From: CAINVV01 sp963663005
GTDB taxonomy: Bacteria; Bacteroidota; Bacteroidia; Bacteroidales; Prolixibacteraceae
NCBI GenBank assembly: GCA_963663005.2
Contig: CAXXHH010000015.1
Location: forward strand, 434,001-498,000
Length of the DNA stretch: 64,000 bases
Direction: 5' to 3'
In this document: positions 1-8,640 of the stretch, piece after piece
Position numbering within the stretch: position 1 is the first letter of the stretch
Layout: every line of letters begins with the position of its first letter
Notes under the pieces: generated by a model
What the model was told of the DNA's origin: nothing
Seen by the model: only the letters and a program-made list of their open reading frames with translations
Databases searched by the model: none
Position numbers and translations under genes: made by a program

Positions 1-1290
1 GTCACAGATATTGCAATCATTATTGTTGCCGCAGACGATGACGTCATGCCTCAAACAGTTGAAGCGATCAACCATGCTTCCGCCGCAGGCGTACCGATTG
101 TATTTGCGATAAACAAAGTCGATAAAAATACCGCCGATCCTGAGAAGATCAAACATCAGCTTGCTAACATGAACTACATGGTGGAAAGCTGGGGCGGAAA
201 ATACCAGTCGCATGATATTTCGGCTAAATCCGGAATGGGTGTCGCCGAATTGCTTGAAAAAGTATTGCTTGAGGCTGAAATGCTCGACTTGAAGGCGAAT
301 CCTAATAAACGTGCCAGCGGTTCCGTAATTGAGTCCACGCTCGACAAGGGTCGTGGGTATGTTGCAACCATCCTGGTAAGTTCAGGTACCCTGAAAGTTG
401 GGGATGTACTATTGGCCGGACCTCATTTTGGTCACGTAAAAGCCATGTTTAACGAGCGGAATCAGCGTGTTGAGAGTGTTGGTCCGGCAGAACCTGTACT
501 GATTCTCGGACTCAACGGTGCACCTCAGGCTGGCGATAAGTTCAATGTGATGGAAAGCGAACGTGAAGCCCGGCAGATTGCCAATAAGCGCGAACAATTG
601 CAGCGTGAACAAGGCCTGCGTACGCAAAAACATATTACCCTCGATGAGATTGGCCGAAGAATTGCCATTGGCAACTTCCAGGAATTGAATATCATCGTCA
701 AGGGAGACGTAGACGGATCGATCGAAGCTCTTTCCGACTCACTGATAAAGCTTTCGACTACCGAAATCCAGGTCAACGTGATTCACAAGGCTGTCGGACA
801 AATTACCGAATCGGATGTCATGCTGGCATCAGCATCCAATGCCATTATCGTTGGATTCCAGGTGCGTCCTTCCATGAGTGCCAGAAAGCTGGCTGAGAAA
901 GAAGAAATTGATATTCGCCTGTATTCGATCATCTACGACGCGATCAACGAAATCAAGTCTGCAATGGAAGGAATGTTGGCTCCGGAGATCAAAGAAGAGA
1001 TCAAGGGAACCGCAGAAATCCTCACGGTATTCAAAATCACCAAAGTGGGAACTATTGCCGGTTGTATCGTCCGCGACGGAAAAATCATTCGCAATTCGAA
1101 AGTGCGCCTGATCCGGGATGGTATCGTCGTCTTCACAGGAGAACTCGAGTCTCTGAAACGTTTCAAAGATGATGTTAAAGAGGTTGCCAAAGGCTATGAA
1201 TGTGGTCTGAATATCCAGGGGTATAACGACATACATGAAGGAGACTTCATCGAAGCATTCGAGCAGGTGGAAGTCGCGAAGACACTTTAA
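1..1290 (+). CDS. infB: Translation initiation factor IF-2, 5'-truncated by the window edge
   Basis: This is the C-terminal 430 codons of the GTPase that places initiator tRNA on the 30S subunit. The frame is open from base 1, so the gene starts outside the window. The first residues (VTDIAIIIVAADDDVMPQT) are the G3 region of the GTPase domain, followed by the G4 motif NKVD. Domains II (near VIESTLDKGRGYVATI), III (near GDVDGSIEAL) and IV follow. The protein ends normally at TAA, and a strong hairpin terminator follows about 70 bp later. Identity is certain. Only the upstream N-terminal region and most of the G domain are missing. Confidence 0.97.
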   Translation, partial: VTDIAIIIVAADDDVMPQTVEAINHASAAGVPIVFAINKVDKNTADPEKIKHQLANMNYMVESWGGKYQSHDISAKSGMGVAELLEKVLLEAEMLDLKANPNKRASGSVIESTLDKGRGYVATILVSSGTLKVGDVLLAGPHFGHVKAMFNERNQRVESVGPAEPVLILGLNGAPQAGDKFNVMESEREARQIANKREQLQREQGLRTQKHITLDEIGRRIAIGNFQELNIIVKGDVDGSIEALSDSLIKLSTTEIQVNVIHKAVGQITESDVMLASASNAIIVGFQVRPSMSARKLAEKEEIDIRLYSIIYDAINEIKSAMEGMLAPEIKEEIKGTAEILTVFKITKVGTIAGCIVRDGKIIRNSKVRLIRDGIVVFTGELESLKRFKDDVKEVAKGYECGLNIQGYNDIHEGDFIEAFEQVEVAKTL

Positions 1291-1678
1291 AAAAGGAGAA
1301 CGGAACACGGAGAAAGGAGAACGGGAGAAGGAACTCCGAACATTCGATATATAAACGAGAACGCCTGGATGAAAATCCGGGCGTTTTTCGTTGTATCCCC
1401 ATCCAGAATAGCTATGCTTTGATTGGGAGAGAATTCCCTGGAAAAAATTTCATTCCAATCATATAATCACTCATCTTCATTCATCTATATGTGTTGCAAA
1501 ACATAAATATACTGAGGCAATAGACGCAAATGAAACTGCACAAATAGTCTAACTTAGCCTAGCCCTACCATACTCTAACCTTTCTCGTGTCTTATGGAAC
1601 GTTCACCCCCTTTGGAATTTCTCCGCTGGTATTGCCCTCAAGAAAACTGAAATCAATATTTACTATAAAAAAATTAAA
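1291..1678. other. Intergenic region without a gene
   Basis: Besides the terminator it holds a purine-rich stretch at about 1293-1335 in which AGGAGAACGG recurs with slight changes. The rest is AT-rich leader of the next gene. No conserved reading frame or RNA was recognised. Confidence 0.5.
1360..1388 (+). terminator. Rho-independent terminator of infB
   Basis: An 11-bp stem (AACGCCTGGAT / ATCCGGGCGTT, with one T-G wobble) closes a GAAA tetraloop and runs into a five-T tract. It is the first hairpin downstream of the infB stop codon. Confidence 0.8.
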
Positions 1679-2380
1679 ATGACCAATTTGAGAAAGTTAT
1701 TTTTCACAACGGCCTATCTCATTGTTTGCATTGGATTAAGCCAAGCACAAGAACTCAGTATTCGGGGAAGTTTCAATTCGTCGGCAATCAATTATAAATC
1801 CGGGAATCAGATTGTGCATAAACAAGGAGCTGTGCCAAGTCCGGGGTTTAGTGTTGGCTCGATTCTTGATCTGCCATTAACAAACCTACTTTCTCTAGAA
1901 ACCGGCATTATTTTCACAAAAAAAGGACCCAAAATCGTTTATGATAGATACAACTATCTGTACAAAATAGATATATATTATTTAGAGACCCCCTTCCAGC
2001 TAAAAGCCACTTATCAGAAAGGAAAAACAAAAATTTTCGGAATGGCTGGCGGATATATAGCGTCTGGATTATTTGGCTACTATATAGGAACTGGGGATAA
2101 GGATTCAATCAGAATTCATACAAAAGATAAAGTGGATTGGAGAAACCCCGATAATCCCATTAGGCGATTTGATTATGGAATAAAGTTTGGTGCCGGAATG
2201 AAAATAAGAAATTATCAATTCGGGGCTGCTTATAGTCTCGGACTTTTTAATTTTTGGCAAGGTGGTTCACTAGAATATAGAAACAGAGTCCTTGAATTCT
2301 ATGTTGCCTACACCATCAAATGCTTTACAAATAAAATAAATAGATTGAAACAATTAACGCAAATCAACAAAAAGTCATGA
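1679..2380 (+). CDS. Secreted outer-membrane beta-barrel family protein
   Basis: A 233-residue protein with an N-terminal signal peptide (hydrophobic core about residues 8-20, cleavage after SQAQ). Its pattern of alternating hydrophobic strands and glycines (LSIRGSFNSSAINY, LPLTNLLSLETGIIFTKKG, FGIKFGAGMKIRNYQFGAAYSLGL) is typical of the small PorT-like or OMP_b-brl barrels common in Bacteroidota. The last strand (LEFYVAYTIKCF) is followed by an unusual lysine-rich tail of about 20 residues beyond the expected barrel end. The gene stands alone. Substrate and role cannot be told from the sequence. Confidence 0.75.
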   Translation: MTNLRKLFFTTAYLIVCIGLSQAQELSIRGSFNSSAINYKSGNQIVHKQGAVPSPGFSVGSILDLPLTNLLSLETGIIFTKKGPKIVYDRYNYLYKIDIYYLETPFQLKATYQKGKTKIFGMAGGYIASGLFGYYIGTGDKDSIRIHTKDKVDWRNPDNPIRRFDYGIKFGAGMKIRNYQFGAAYSLGLFNFWQGGSLEYRNRVLEFYVAYTIKCFTNKINRLKQLTQINKKS

Positions 2381-2414
2381 AATATTACACTATTTAAAAA
2401 ATAATTGGTGATTC

Positions 2415-2513
2415 TTAATTTCTAGCTTTATTTTTTATCAATTTCTCAAAATTCAAAGCAGCTGCAGCCATTAATGCATTGAAGATGAATACTTTAGTCT
2501 TTTGAATTCTAAA
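2415..2513 (-). pseudogene. C-terminal remnant of an insertion-sequence transposase
   Basis: On the minus strand a short frame reads FRIQKTKVFIFNALMAAAAL followed by NFEKLIKNKARN and a TAA stop. This resembles the last helix of IS5/IS1182-type transposases, whose ends carry an alanine-rich segment followed by N-(L/F)-x-K-(L/W). Upstream the frame is closed at once by a stop, and no DDE core or terminal inverted repeat is visible. The match is from memory of the family pattern, not from a search. Confidence 0.4.
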
Positions 2514-2566
2514 GTGTTATTTTATACTCGTAATTAGAATGCAATGGAACAAATACTATCAACTAA

Positions 2567-3114
2567 AGATTAATATTCCTGTGTCAGTTAGTTAGCCTGC
2601 TTTCATCGACTACACACTTATTAGCGCAAAGTAATCAAAGAAAGAATATTGGCAATAAAATTGAAGTAAAAGCTGAAAAAAGTGATTATATCATTTATGA
2701 ACAGCAAAATACTTATTTATTGTACAACGTGCATAATACTCTAATGATCTGCGAATCAAATTCTGAAAGCAAGACAGAGATGTTGAATTATGATTCGGTC
2801 GCAAAATATAATTACAGATCGAAAATAGATCCCCTTATATACAAAAACTGATGGAAGAGTCTATGAGATGACTTTTTCGTTTGGGTAGTCCGCAAAAATT
2901 CCGATAAAAGCTATAGAGCAACTGGAGAATGAGATACTCGCTCTTACACTGAAACTCGAATTTGATCCGAGCGGCAATTTTGTAAAAGATGCCCTCTGGG
3001 TCTATTTCCCAATTAACAATAATGTATCAAAGTTGAAAAAAATTGGAATCTGGAGGCAAATAGGTTTTAACCTTTCTGATCCTGAGAAGTTGTACGCGAA
3101 TCTCCTATCTCCAA
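2567..3114 (+). pseudogene. Decayed gene for a secreted protein of unknown family
   Basis: Two adjacent frames join into one plausible protein. Frame 1 (2567-2851) starts with a signal-peptide-like segment (LVSLLSSTTHLLAQS), continues through KIEVKAEKSDYIIYEQQNTY and stops at TGA 2849. Frame 2 continues from 2850 (DGRVYEMTFSFG), has an in-frame TAG, then runs through LEFDPSGNFVKDALWVYFPI into the 3' end of pheS. No ATG/GTG/TTG start is in position for frame 1. A missing start, a frameshift and a stop together indicate decay. The style (secreted, lysine-rich, phrase LxFDPxGNFVKDA) resembles short periplasmic hypothetical proteins of Bacteroidota. Confidence 0.6.
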
Positions 3115-4134
3115 TCAGTTTGCAGATTCAAACTGCTGCAAAAACCTTACATCATTTTCAAAGTAGAGTCTCAGATCATTGATGCCGAATTTCAACATGG
3201 CGATCCGTTCGATTCCCATGCCAAAGGCAAAACCCGTATATTTCTTGCTGTCGATACCGGATGCCTCCAAAACATTCGGATCTACCATACCGCATCCAAG
3301 AATCTCCAACCAGCCGCTGTATTTACAGACATTACAGCCCTTGCCACCACAGATAGAGCACGAGACATCCACTTCCGCAGAAGGTTCAGTAAACGGGAAA
3401 TATGAGGGGCGCATGCGAATCTCTGTTTTCTCGCCAAAAAGTTCCTTGGCAAAATAGAGCAGCGTCTGCTTGAGATCGGCAAATGAAACATTTTCGTCGA
3501 TGTATAATCCTTCGATCTGATGAAACATACAGTGTGCCCGGTAAGAGATCGCCTCATTGCGGAATACCCTACCCGGGGTAACCGTACGAATCGGGGGCTG
3601 CATTGTCTCCATATCATGCACCTGCACAGAGGATGTGTGGGTCCGAAGCAAAATATCAGGATTCCGCTGGATGAAAAAAGTATCCTGCATATCCCTTGCC
3701 GGATGCTCCTCCGGGAAATTTAGCGCGGTAAAAACATGCCAATCGTCCTCAATCTCTGGGCCTTCAGAGACAACAAACCCCAAACGCTTGAAGATTTCCA
3801 GCATCTCATTCCTGATAATTGAGATAGGATGACGGGAACCGGTCTTCATCGGATCGCCCGGCAACGAAAGATCAACTCCTTTGCTTTCCGCCGTCTGTTC
3901 TTCCAGCCCTTCTTTCAATACCTTGATTTTGTCTAATGCAAAATTCTTGAGGGTATTAACAGCTTGCCCGATTTCCTTTTTTTGATCGGCAGATACATTT
4001 CTAAAATCATCTATCAATTTAGAAATCTCACCTTTCTTGCTGAGATACTTGATTCTTAGCTCCTCCAGCTCATCTGCCGATTTTACTGCTATCTCCTCTA
4101 TCTCTCTTTGAAGCTCCCTGATCCTATCTAACAT
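3115..4134 (-). CDS. pheS: Phenylalanine--tRNA ligase alpha subunit
   Basis: A 339-residue cytoplasmic class II aminoacyl-tRNA synthetase subunit that charges tRNA-Phe together with PheT. An N-terminal coiled-coil (about 1-85) precedes the catalytic core. Motif 2 is visible as TVTPGRVFRNEAI...CMFHQIEGLYID and motif 3 as GFAFGMGIERIAMLKFGI. A CxxCx4CxxC cluster (CSICGGKGCNVC) within the core looks like a zinc knuckle. The length is normal for the family. pheT is not adjacent, which is common in Bacteroidota. Confidence 0.97.
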   Translation of the reverse strand: MLDRIRELQREIEEIAVKSADELEELRIKYLSKKGEISKLIDDFRNVSADQKKEIGQAVNTLKNFALDKIKVLKEGLEEQTAESKGVDLSLPGDPMKTGSRHPISIIRNEMLEIFKRLGFVVSEGPEIEDDWHVFTALNFPEEHPARDMQDTFFIQRNPDILLRTHTSSVQVHDMETMQPPIRTVTPGRVFRNEAISYRAHCMFHQIEGLYIDENVSFADLKQTLLYFAKELFGEKTEIRMRPSYFPFTEPSAEVDVSCSICGGKGCNVCKYSGWLEILGCGMVDPNVLEASGIDSKKYTGFAFGMGIERIAMLKFGINDLRLYFENDVRFLQQFESAN

Positions 4135-4167
4135 CTTTGTAGAATTTGTGTGGACAAAAATAGAAAA

Positions 4168-6279
4168 TTATTTCTTCACCAGCCCCTCGCGTTCCAACAA
4201 TGGTTGAATTGAAGGTTCTTGTCCCCTGAAAGCCTTGTATAACGTCATTGGATGAGCTGTCCCTCCCTTTTCGAGGATGTTTTTACGGAATGCATCCGCG
4301 GTAGCGCGATCAAAAATGCCATTTTTCTTGAAAACAGAGAAGGCATCAGCATCCAATACCTGAGCCCATTTGTACCCATAATAGCCTGCAGCATAGCCGC
4401 CTGCAAAAATATGAGAGAAGGATGTGCTCAGACAAAATCCTTCCATAGGAGGAAAAAGATCCGTGGGTTCAAGGGCCTTTTTCTCAAACTCAACCACACT
4501 GCCGGTTATCGGTTGGGTGATGGAATGCCATGCCATATCGTTCATACCAAGACTAAGTTGCCGTTCGCTCAGGCTTCCTGCAAGATAGTTCTTAGATTTA
4601 ATCAGTTTCTGCACGAGTGCAGAAGGAATCTTCTCTCCAGTTTGATAGTGAATAGCAAAAAGATCCAGAAAGTCCTTTTCAATTGCAAAATTCTCCATAA
4701 TCTGTGATGGTAATTCAACGAAATCGCGGTAGACAGCAGTTCCGGATAAGCCTTCATAGACAGTGTTTGCAAGCATTCCGTGAAGACCATGGCCAAACTC
4801 ATGCAGGAAGGTAGTCACCTCATAAAAGGTAAGAAGCGATGGTTTGGTTTCGGTCGGCTTTGTAAAATTGGTTACGATAGAAACGATCGGTCGGATACTG
4901 TTGCCGTTCACATTGCTCTGCGGACGATAGTCTGTCATCCATGCCCCACCCCGTTTCCCTTCCCTCGGGAAAAAATCCAAATAAAGAACAGACAGGAAGG
5001 AACCGTCCTTATCAAAAACTTCATATGCCTTTACATCAGGATGATAGACCTGTATATCCTTGTTTTCCTTGAAAGTGAGTCCGTACAACCTGTTGGCCAA
5101 CTCAAACACTCCTCCAATTACATTCTCCAATTTGAAATATGGCTTGACAGCTTGTTCGTCAAAACCATAGCGCTCATTCTTTAATTTCTCAGACCAATAG
5201 CTCCAATCCCAGCGCTGCAACTTTCCTTTGAAGCCATGCTGCCTGGCATATTCGGAAACATCTGCAAGATCCTGGAGGGCATATGGTCTGGAGGCCTCGT
5301 GCAATTGGGACAAAAATGCGTTTACCTTTGCCGGACTCTCAGCCATCCGCTCTTCCAGCACATAGGCCGCGTGATTTGGATAGCCAAGAAGCTTCGCCCG
5401 CTCCAGTCTTAAATTGACAATCTTCTTAATTGTCTCTTCATTGTTGTTGCTATTCTGATGAAAAGCCCTCGAATTGTAAGCCTTGTATATTTCTTCCCGC
5501 AACTTTCCGTTATCAGCAAATTTCAAGAACGCAATATATCCGGGTCCTTGCAGATTAAACATCCAACCGTCGGTCTTTTTGGACTTTGCCAATTGCGCGG
5601 CTGCCTCAATTTCACTTTCCGGCAGACCTGCCAAATCCTTTTTATCCGTAAGCACCAATTGGTAAGCATTTGTTTCAGCTAAAACATTCTCCCCAAATTG
5701 AAGCGACAGTTTAGACAATTCGGTATTGATCTCAGCAAAACGCTCTCTGGCAGCTCCTACCAGGTTAGCGCCACTCCTCACAAATCCTTTGTAGTTATCA
5801 TCCAATAACTTCCGCTCTTCCGGGGTCAGATTTAGCTTATCCTTCTCCCCGTAGATTGCTTTAATGCGGATAAACAGCTTCTCGTTCAACGAGACATAAT
5901 TTTGGAAGGCGGATAGCTTTGGCGAAACTTCCCTGGTAATTGCTTGAATTTCGTCGTTAGTTTCTGCCGAGTTCAGGTTAAAAAGAATAGTAGTTGCCCT
6001 GGATAGTTTCTTCCCTGACTCTTCCAACGCCACGATAGTATTCTTGAACGTTGGTGCGTCCGGATTATTAAGGACGGCCTCCGTTTCGGTTTTCGCCTGG
6101 GCGAGTAATTGATCAATGGCCGGAATAAAATCTGCCGGTTTAATTTCATTAAAAGGGGGAGTCTGATGCACGGTTTTCCAATCGGTCAACAGGGCATTAC
6201 TCTTGCTTGTATCGTTTTTCATATCTATGGTAATTATTCCGGTCAGGACTAACATCCCGACAATTAGTAATTTCTTCAT
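4168..6279 (-). CDS. M3 family metallopeptidase (peptidyl-dipeptidase Dcp/oligopeptidase type)
   Basis: A 703-residue zinc peptidase that trims short peptides. It starts with a hydrophobic signal-like segment (MKKLLIVGMLVLTGIITID), so it is probably periplasmic. The thermolysin-like zinc motif HEFGH lies at residues 493-497 in FLHEFGHGLHGML, with the downstream glutamate supplied in the FVELPSQIMENFA segment, as in the M3A group. The full length matches Dcp (about 680-710). Only 2 bp separate it from the upstream flavin-reductase gene, so the two are probably co-transcribed, although no functional link is obvious. Confidence 0.93.
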   Translation of the reverse strand: MKKLLIVGMLVLTGIITIDMKNDTSKSNALLTDWKTVHQTPPFNEIKPADFIPAIDQLLAQAKTETEAVLNNPDAPTFKNTIVALEESGKKLSRATTILFNLNSAETNDEIQAITREVSPKLSAFQNYVSLNEKLFIRIKAIYGEKDKLNLTPEERKLLDDNYKGFVRSGANLVGAARERFAEINTELSKLSLQFGENVLAETNAYQLVLTDKKDLAGLPESEIEAAAQLAKSKKTDGWMFNLQGPGYIAFLKFADNGKLREEIYKAYNSRAFHQNSNNNEETIKKIVNLRLERAKLLGYPNHAAYVLEERMAESPAKVNAFLSQLHEASRPYALQDLADVSEYARQHGFKGKLQRWDWSYWSEKLKNERYGFDEQAVKPYFKLENVIGGVFELANRLYGLTFKENKDIQVYHPDVKAYEVFDKDGSFLSVLYLDFFPREGKRGGAWMTDYRPQSNVNGNSIRPIVSIVTNFTKPTETKPSLLTFYEVTTFLHEFGHGLHGMLANTVYEGLSGTAVYRDFVELPSQIMENFAIEKDFLDLFAIHYQTGEKIPSALVQKLIKSKNYLAGSLSERQLSLGMNDMAWHSITQPITGSVVEFEKKALEPTDLFPPMEGFCLSTSFSHIFAGGYAAGYYGYKWAQVLDADAFSVFKKNGIFDRATADAFRKNILEKGGTAHPMTLYKAFRGQEPSIQPLLEREGLVKK

Positions 6280-6281
6280 AT

Positions 6282-6878
6282 TTAGGATTTTATATTTAAT
6301 TTCTTCTTGGTTTTCTCTTTCATCACACTCCAGCCAAACTTCCCAATTTTCTTTCCCATCTCGTAATAATTTCCGTGCGAATAGGCTATGATTTCAGACA
6401 TAGATAGGCTCATCGCACCTGTCTCCGGATCAATAAATCGATCGTCTGCCACGATATTTACGACATCAGCTATAAACATATCATGCGACCCCAACTTCTT
6501 AACCTCGATTACTTTACATTCAATGCTTATTGGCGATTCTGCCACAATCGGGCATTTCACTACCGTTGCCGGAAGCGGGGTCAAGCCGGATTCCTTAAAT
6601 TTATCGTGATCTCTACCAGATTTTACACCGCACCAGTCGGTCACTTCGGCCATTGATTTGGTTGTAAGATTTATCACAAACTCACCATTCCTCTGGATGA
6701 TCTCCGAGGAATGACGACCTGGCCTTACTGAGATATAGCACATTGGCGGATCGGAACAGATCGTTCCCAGCCAGGAGATGGTTATTAAATTATACTCGTC
6801 CGGTGTTGATCCACAGCTTATCAGGGCAGCAGGCAACGGGTAAATCATATTTCCGGGCTTCCAGTTTATTTTAGACAT
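6282..6878 (-). CDS. Flavin reductase family protein (FMN-binding split barrel)
   Basis: A 198-residue protein with the fold of flavin reductase-like domains: MIYPLPAALISCG, then ITISWLGTICSDPPMCYISV and RPGRHSSEIIQRNGEFVINL, the family's FMN-contacting segments. It probably binds FMN and transfers electrons from NAD(P)H to free flavin or to a partner, but members of this family have varied roles and no partner oxygenase is nearby. The gene is directly upstream of the M3 peptidase gene with a 2-bp gap. Confidence 0.88.
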   Translation of the reverse strand: MSKINWKPGNMIYPLPAALISCGSTPDEYNLITISWLGTICSDPPMCYISVRPGRHSSEIIQRNGEFVINLTTKSMAEVTDWCGVKSGRDHDKFKESGLTPLPATVVKCPIVAESPISIECKVIEVKKLGSHDMFIADVVNIVADDRFIDPETGAMSLSMSEIIAYSHGNYYEMGKKIGKFGWSVMKEKTKKKLNIKS

Positions 6879-6887
6879 AAAATATGT

Positions 6888-7058
6888 TTTGGATTTTAGA
6901 ATTTGGATTTTGGATTCTCGCGCTATTAGTTTTTTTTGTTTTGGAATCAGGGTTTATTCAAGATTGTTTGGAAGTTCAAAGTGTTGGACCAATTGAAACC
7001 AGCTAATCACCGGTGTACCTATTCCAAAATCGAAAATCCAAAATCCAAAATATTCTGA
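6888..7058. repeat. Short inverted, AT-rich repeat between two minus-strand genes
   Basis: A stretch built from TTTTGGAT repeats at about 6888-6922 recurs in inverted orientation at about 7022-7055 (AAAATCCAAAATCCAAAAT). The two arms could form a long imperfect hairpin about 100 bp apart. It may act as a transcription terminator or simply be low-complexity sequence left by slippage. Confidence 0.45.
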
Positions 7059-7068
7059 TTATCTCTCA

Positions 7069-8049
7069 TTACAATTCATTCTCAATTTTCCTGATCGTCA
7101 CCCATTCTTCCGCTGTCAGTTTGGCTCCGGGTACCCGGATTACTCTGGAAGCGAGTAAAGCGCCTAGTTTGCTGCATTTCTCAAGACTATATCCTTTTGC
7201 CAAACCTGATAGAAATCCAGCGGCAAAGAAATCGCCAGCACCGGTTGTGTCAACAACAAGGTCACCCGCTGCTGGAATCAGATGCCTCTCCATTCCCTGC
7301 TGAACGTAAGCGCCCTCCTTCCCAATCTTTACAACGGCAATGTCGACACGGTTGGCTAAATTTACAACTGCCTCCTGGGGTTGTAATCCGGTAAAAGCCA
7401 CAGCCTCCTCTTCGTTAGCAAAAACAATATCAACATAGTCGTCTACCAATTCCTCCAATAATTCACGATTTGCCTCAACGACATTATAGCTGGCAAGATC
7501 AAGGGCAATTGTGAGTCCGGCATTCTTTGCAGCAGAGGCTGCCGCCATTATCAGCGCATGGTTATATACAAGATATCCCTCGATAAAGAAGATATCAAAT
7601 CCCTGCAACCTTTCGGCGGTGATGTCATCCGGGGTAAGATTGGATGCAGCTCCCAAATAGGTGGCAAAAGTCCTTTCTCCGTTAGGCTCAACCAAACCCA
7701 CCGCCCGACCAGTAGGAAGGTCCGAATGAATCAGCAGCGGTTTAATTCCCTGATTTTTCTGTTCTTCTTCGAACAGTTTACCAAGATCATCCAAACCCAC
7801 AGTGCCAAGAAAACCGCATGGAACTCCCAGATTGGCAACACCATTGATAGCATTAGCGACCGAACCACCAGTCACAAGCAATCTTTTTTCGTCTGCTATT
7901 TCATGCTGAATACGATCCGACATTTCTCTGTCAACAAGGGTCATACTCCCCTTTGGAAGATTTAACTTGTTGATAATCTGATCATCATTCAGCATCGTAA
8001 TAATATCCACCAATGCATTTCCAATCCCCAAAATCTTTGAATATCCCAT
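7069..8049 (-). CDS. PfkB-family carbohydrate/nucleoside kinase (adenosine kinase-like)
   Basis: A 326-residue cytoplasmic ribokinase-superfamily enzyme that phosphorylates a sugar or nucleoside with ATP. Signature 1 appears in VTGGSVANAINGVANLG and signature 2 in VVDTTGAGDFFAAGFLSGL, whose GAGD aspartate is the catalytic base. The N-terminus (ILGIGNALVDIITML) is the usual first strand. Bacteroidota proteins of this type are generally named adenosine kinase. The substrate cannot be proved from sequence. Confidence 0.92.
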   Translation of the reverse strand: MGYSKILGIGNALVDIITMLNDDQIINKLNLPKGSMTLVDREMSDRIQHEIADEKRLLVTGGSVANAINGVANLGVPCGFLGTVGLDDLGKLFEEEQKNQGIKPLLIHSDLPTGRAVGLVEPNGERTFATYLGAASNLTPDDITAERLQGFDIFFIEGYLVYNHALIMAAASAAKNAGLTIALDLASYNVVEANRELLEELVDDYVDIVFANEEEAVAFTGLQPQEAVVNLANRVDIAVVKIGKEGAYVQQGMERHLIPAAGDLVVDTTGAGDFFAAGFLSGLAKGYSLEKCSKLGALLASRVIRVPGAKLTAEEWVTIRKIENEL

Positions 8050-8195
8050 GACCGTAATTTATTTTACGCGTAAATAATTTGTTTTTTAATAGTCGCACAG
8101 AATACCCAGATTATCATTTCCGGTTGATAAAAAATTTTCTTTTGGGTATTTCAATGAATTTGTGCAAATATATTTCCATTTTATGAAAAAGGTGT

Positions 8196-8203
8196 TATTT
8201 TTG
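8196..8203 (+). promoter_or_regulatory. Bacteroidota-type -7 element of the tRNA-Asn gene
   Basis: TATTTTTG fits the TAnnTTTG consensus exactly and lies 35 bp before the tRNA 5' end, leaving room for a short leader. No clear TTG element stands at the usual distance upstream. Confidence 0.55.
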
Positions 8204-8237
8204 CAACGCTTTAGAAAATTTACTAGAGCAAATAAAC

Positions 8238-8314
8238 TCCTTAGTAGCTCAGTTGGTTAGAGCGGCGGACTGTTAATCCGTAGGTCGTAGGTTCAAGTCC
8301 TACCTGAGGAGCCA
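8238..8314 (+). tRNA. tRNA-Asn (anticodon GTT)
   Basis: A complete cloverleaf. The acceptor arm TCCTTAG pairs with CTGAGGA (one G-T). The D-loop holds AGCTCAGTTGGTTAGAGC, the anticodon loop is CTGTTAA, and the T-arm carries GTTCAAGTC. The CCA end is encoded (8312-8314). A terminator hairpin begins 9 bp downstream, inside the first copy of the dispersed repeat described below. Confidence 0.97.
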
Positions 8315-8465
8315 GACAGGACAAGAGGTCATTTTCGACCTCTTTTTTTGTTTCCCCACTTTCGAAAACCTTGACGGCATTGGTCAAAACACGGATCGGC
8401 GTCGTGAACGAAAAGGTTGCAACTTTCCCCTTTTCTAAAACGATTTTTTCAGAAAAGGTGCAGCC
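8315..8465 (+). repeat. Dispersed tRNA-linked repeat, copy 1
   Basis: This begins directly at the tRNA-Asn 3' end (GAGGAGCCAGAC), contains a hairpin, then continues CCCCACTTTCGAAAACC, TTGACGGCATTGGTCAAAAC, ACGGATCGGCGTCGTGAAC and so on to about 8465. From CCAC (8356) to 8465 it differs from copy 2 at only 9 of 110 positions. Five of the nine changes fall in the third position of one open frame (reading LTALVKTRIGVVNEK), so a former coding origin is possible. Function is unknown. Confidence 0.85.
8323..8349 (+). terminator. Terminator of tRNA-Asn (hairpin of repeat copy 1)
   Basis: The stem AAGAGGTC / GACCTCTT closes a six-base loop and is followed by a T tract. In the other repeat copies the same place holds a hairpin with a different sequence. 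Confidence 0.8.
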
Positions 8466-8487
8466 TATCGCCCTGCACCTGATCAAA

Positions 8488-8640
8488 CATCAGAAATTCG
8501 AATCCATCGAAACGGGTCAAACCACTACGCATACCAGACCACATGAAACCTTCATCTTCGTGAAGAATTGTAGTCACCTCGTTCTGCGACAACCGTTCTT
8601 ATGTTCGAAGATATCTGAGAGAAATGTTGTTGGGTTGAAC
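8488..8640 (-). pseudogene. N-terminal scrap of a two-component propeller regulator (hybrid sensor type)
   Basis: On the minus strand the sequence reads SLRYLRT, a stop, then ERLSQNEVTTILHEDEGFMW and SGMRSGLTRFDGFEFLM. This is the hallmark first blade of periplasmic regulator propellers in hybrid two-component sensors of Bacteroidota (family pattern: GLSQNxVxxIxQDxxGFMWFGTxxGLxRFDGYxF). The frame has an early stop, and the rest of the gene is missing exactly where repeat copy 1 begins. Such sensors normally control neighbouring glycan-degradation genes, here possibly the GH2 gene. Confidence 0.65.

Noticed and set aside
829..1308. Minus-strand 159-codon reading frame inside infB
   Set aside because: It is a shadow of the IF-2 coding sequence with no domain features.
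1293..1335. Purine-rich near-repeat of AGGAGAACGG after infB
   Set aside because: It is too short and irregular to call a tandem repeat; probably local slippage.
8241..8486. Minus-strand 81-codon reading frame across the tRNA (VGLEPTTYGLTVRRS)
   Set aside because: This is the well-known false protein made by translating a tRNA gene backwards, extended into the repeat.
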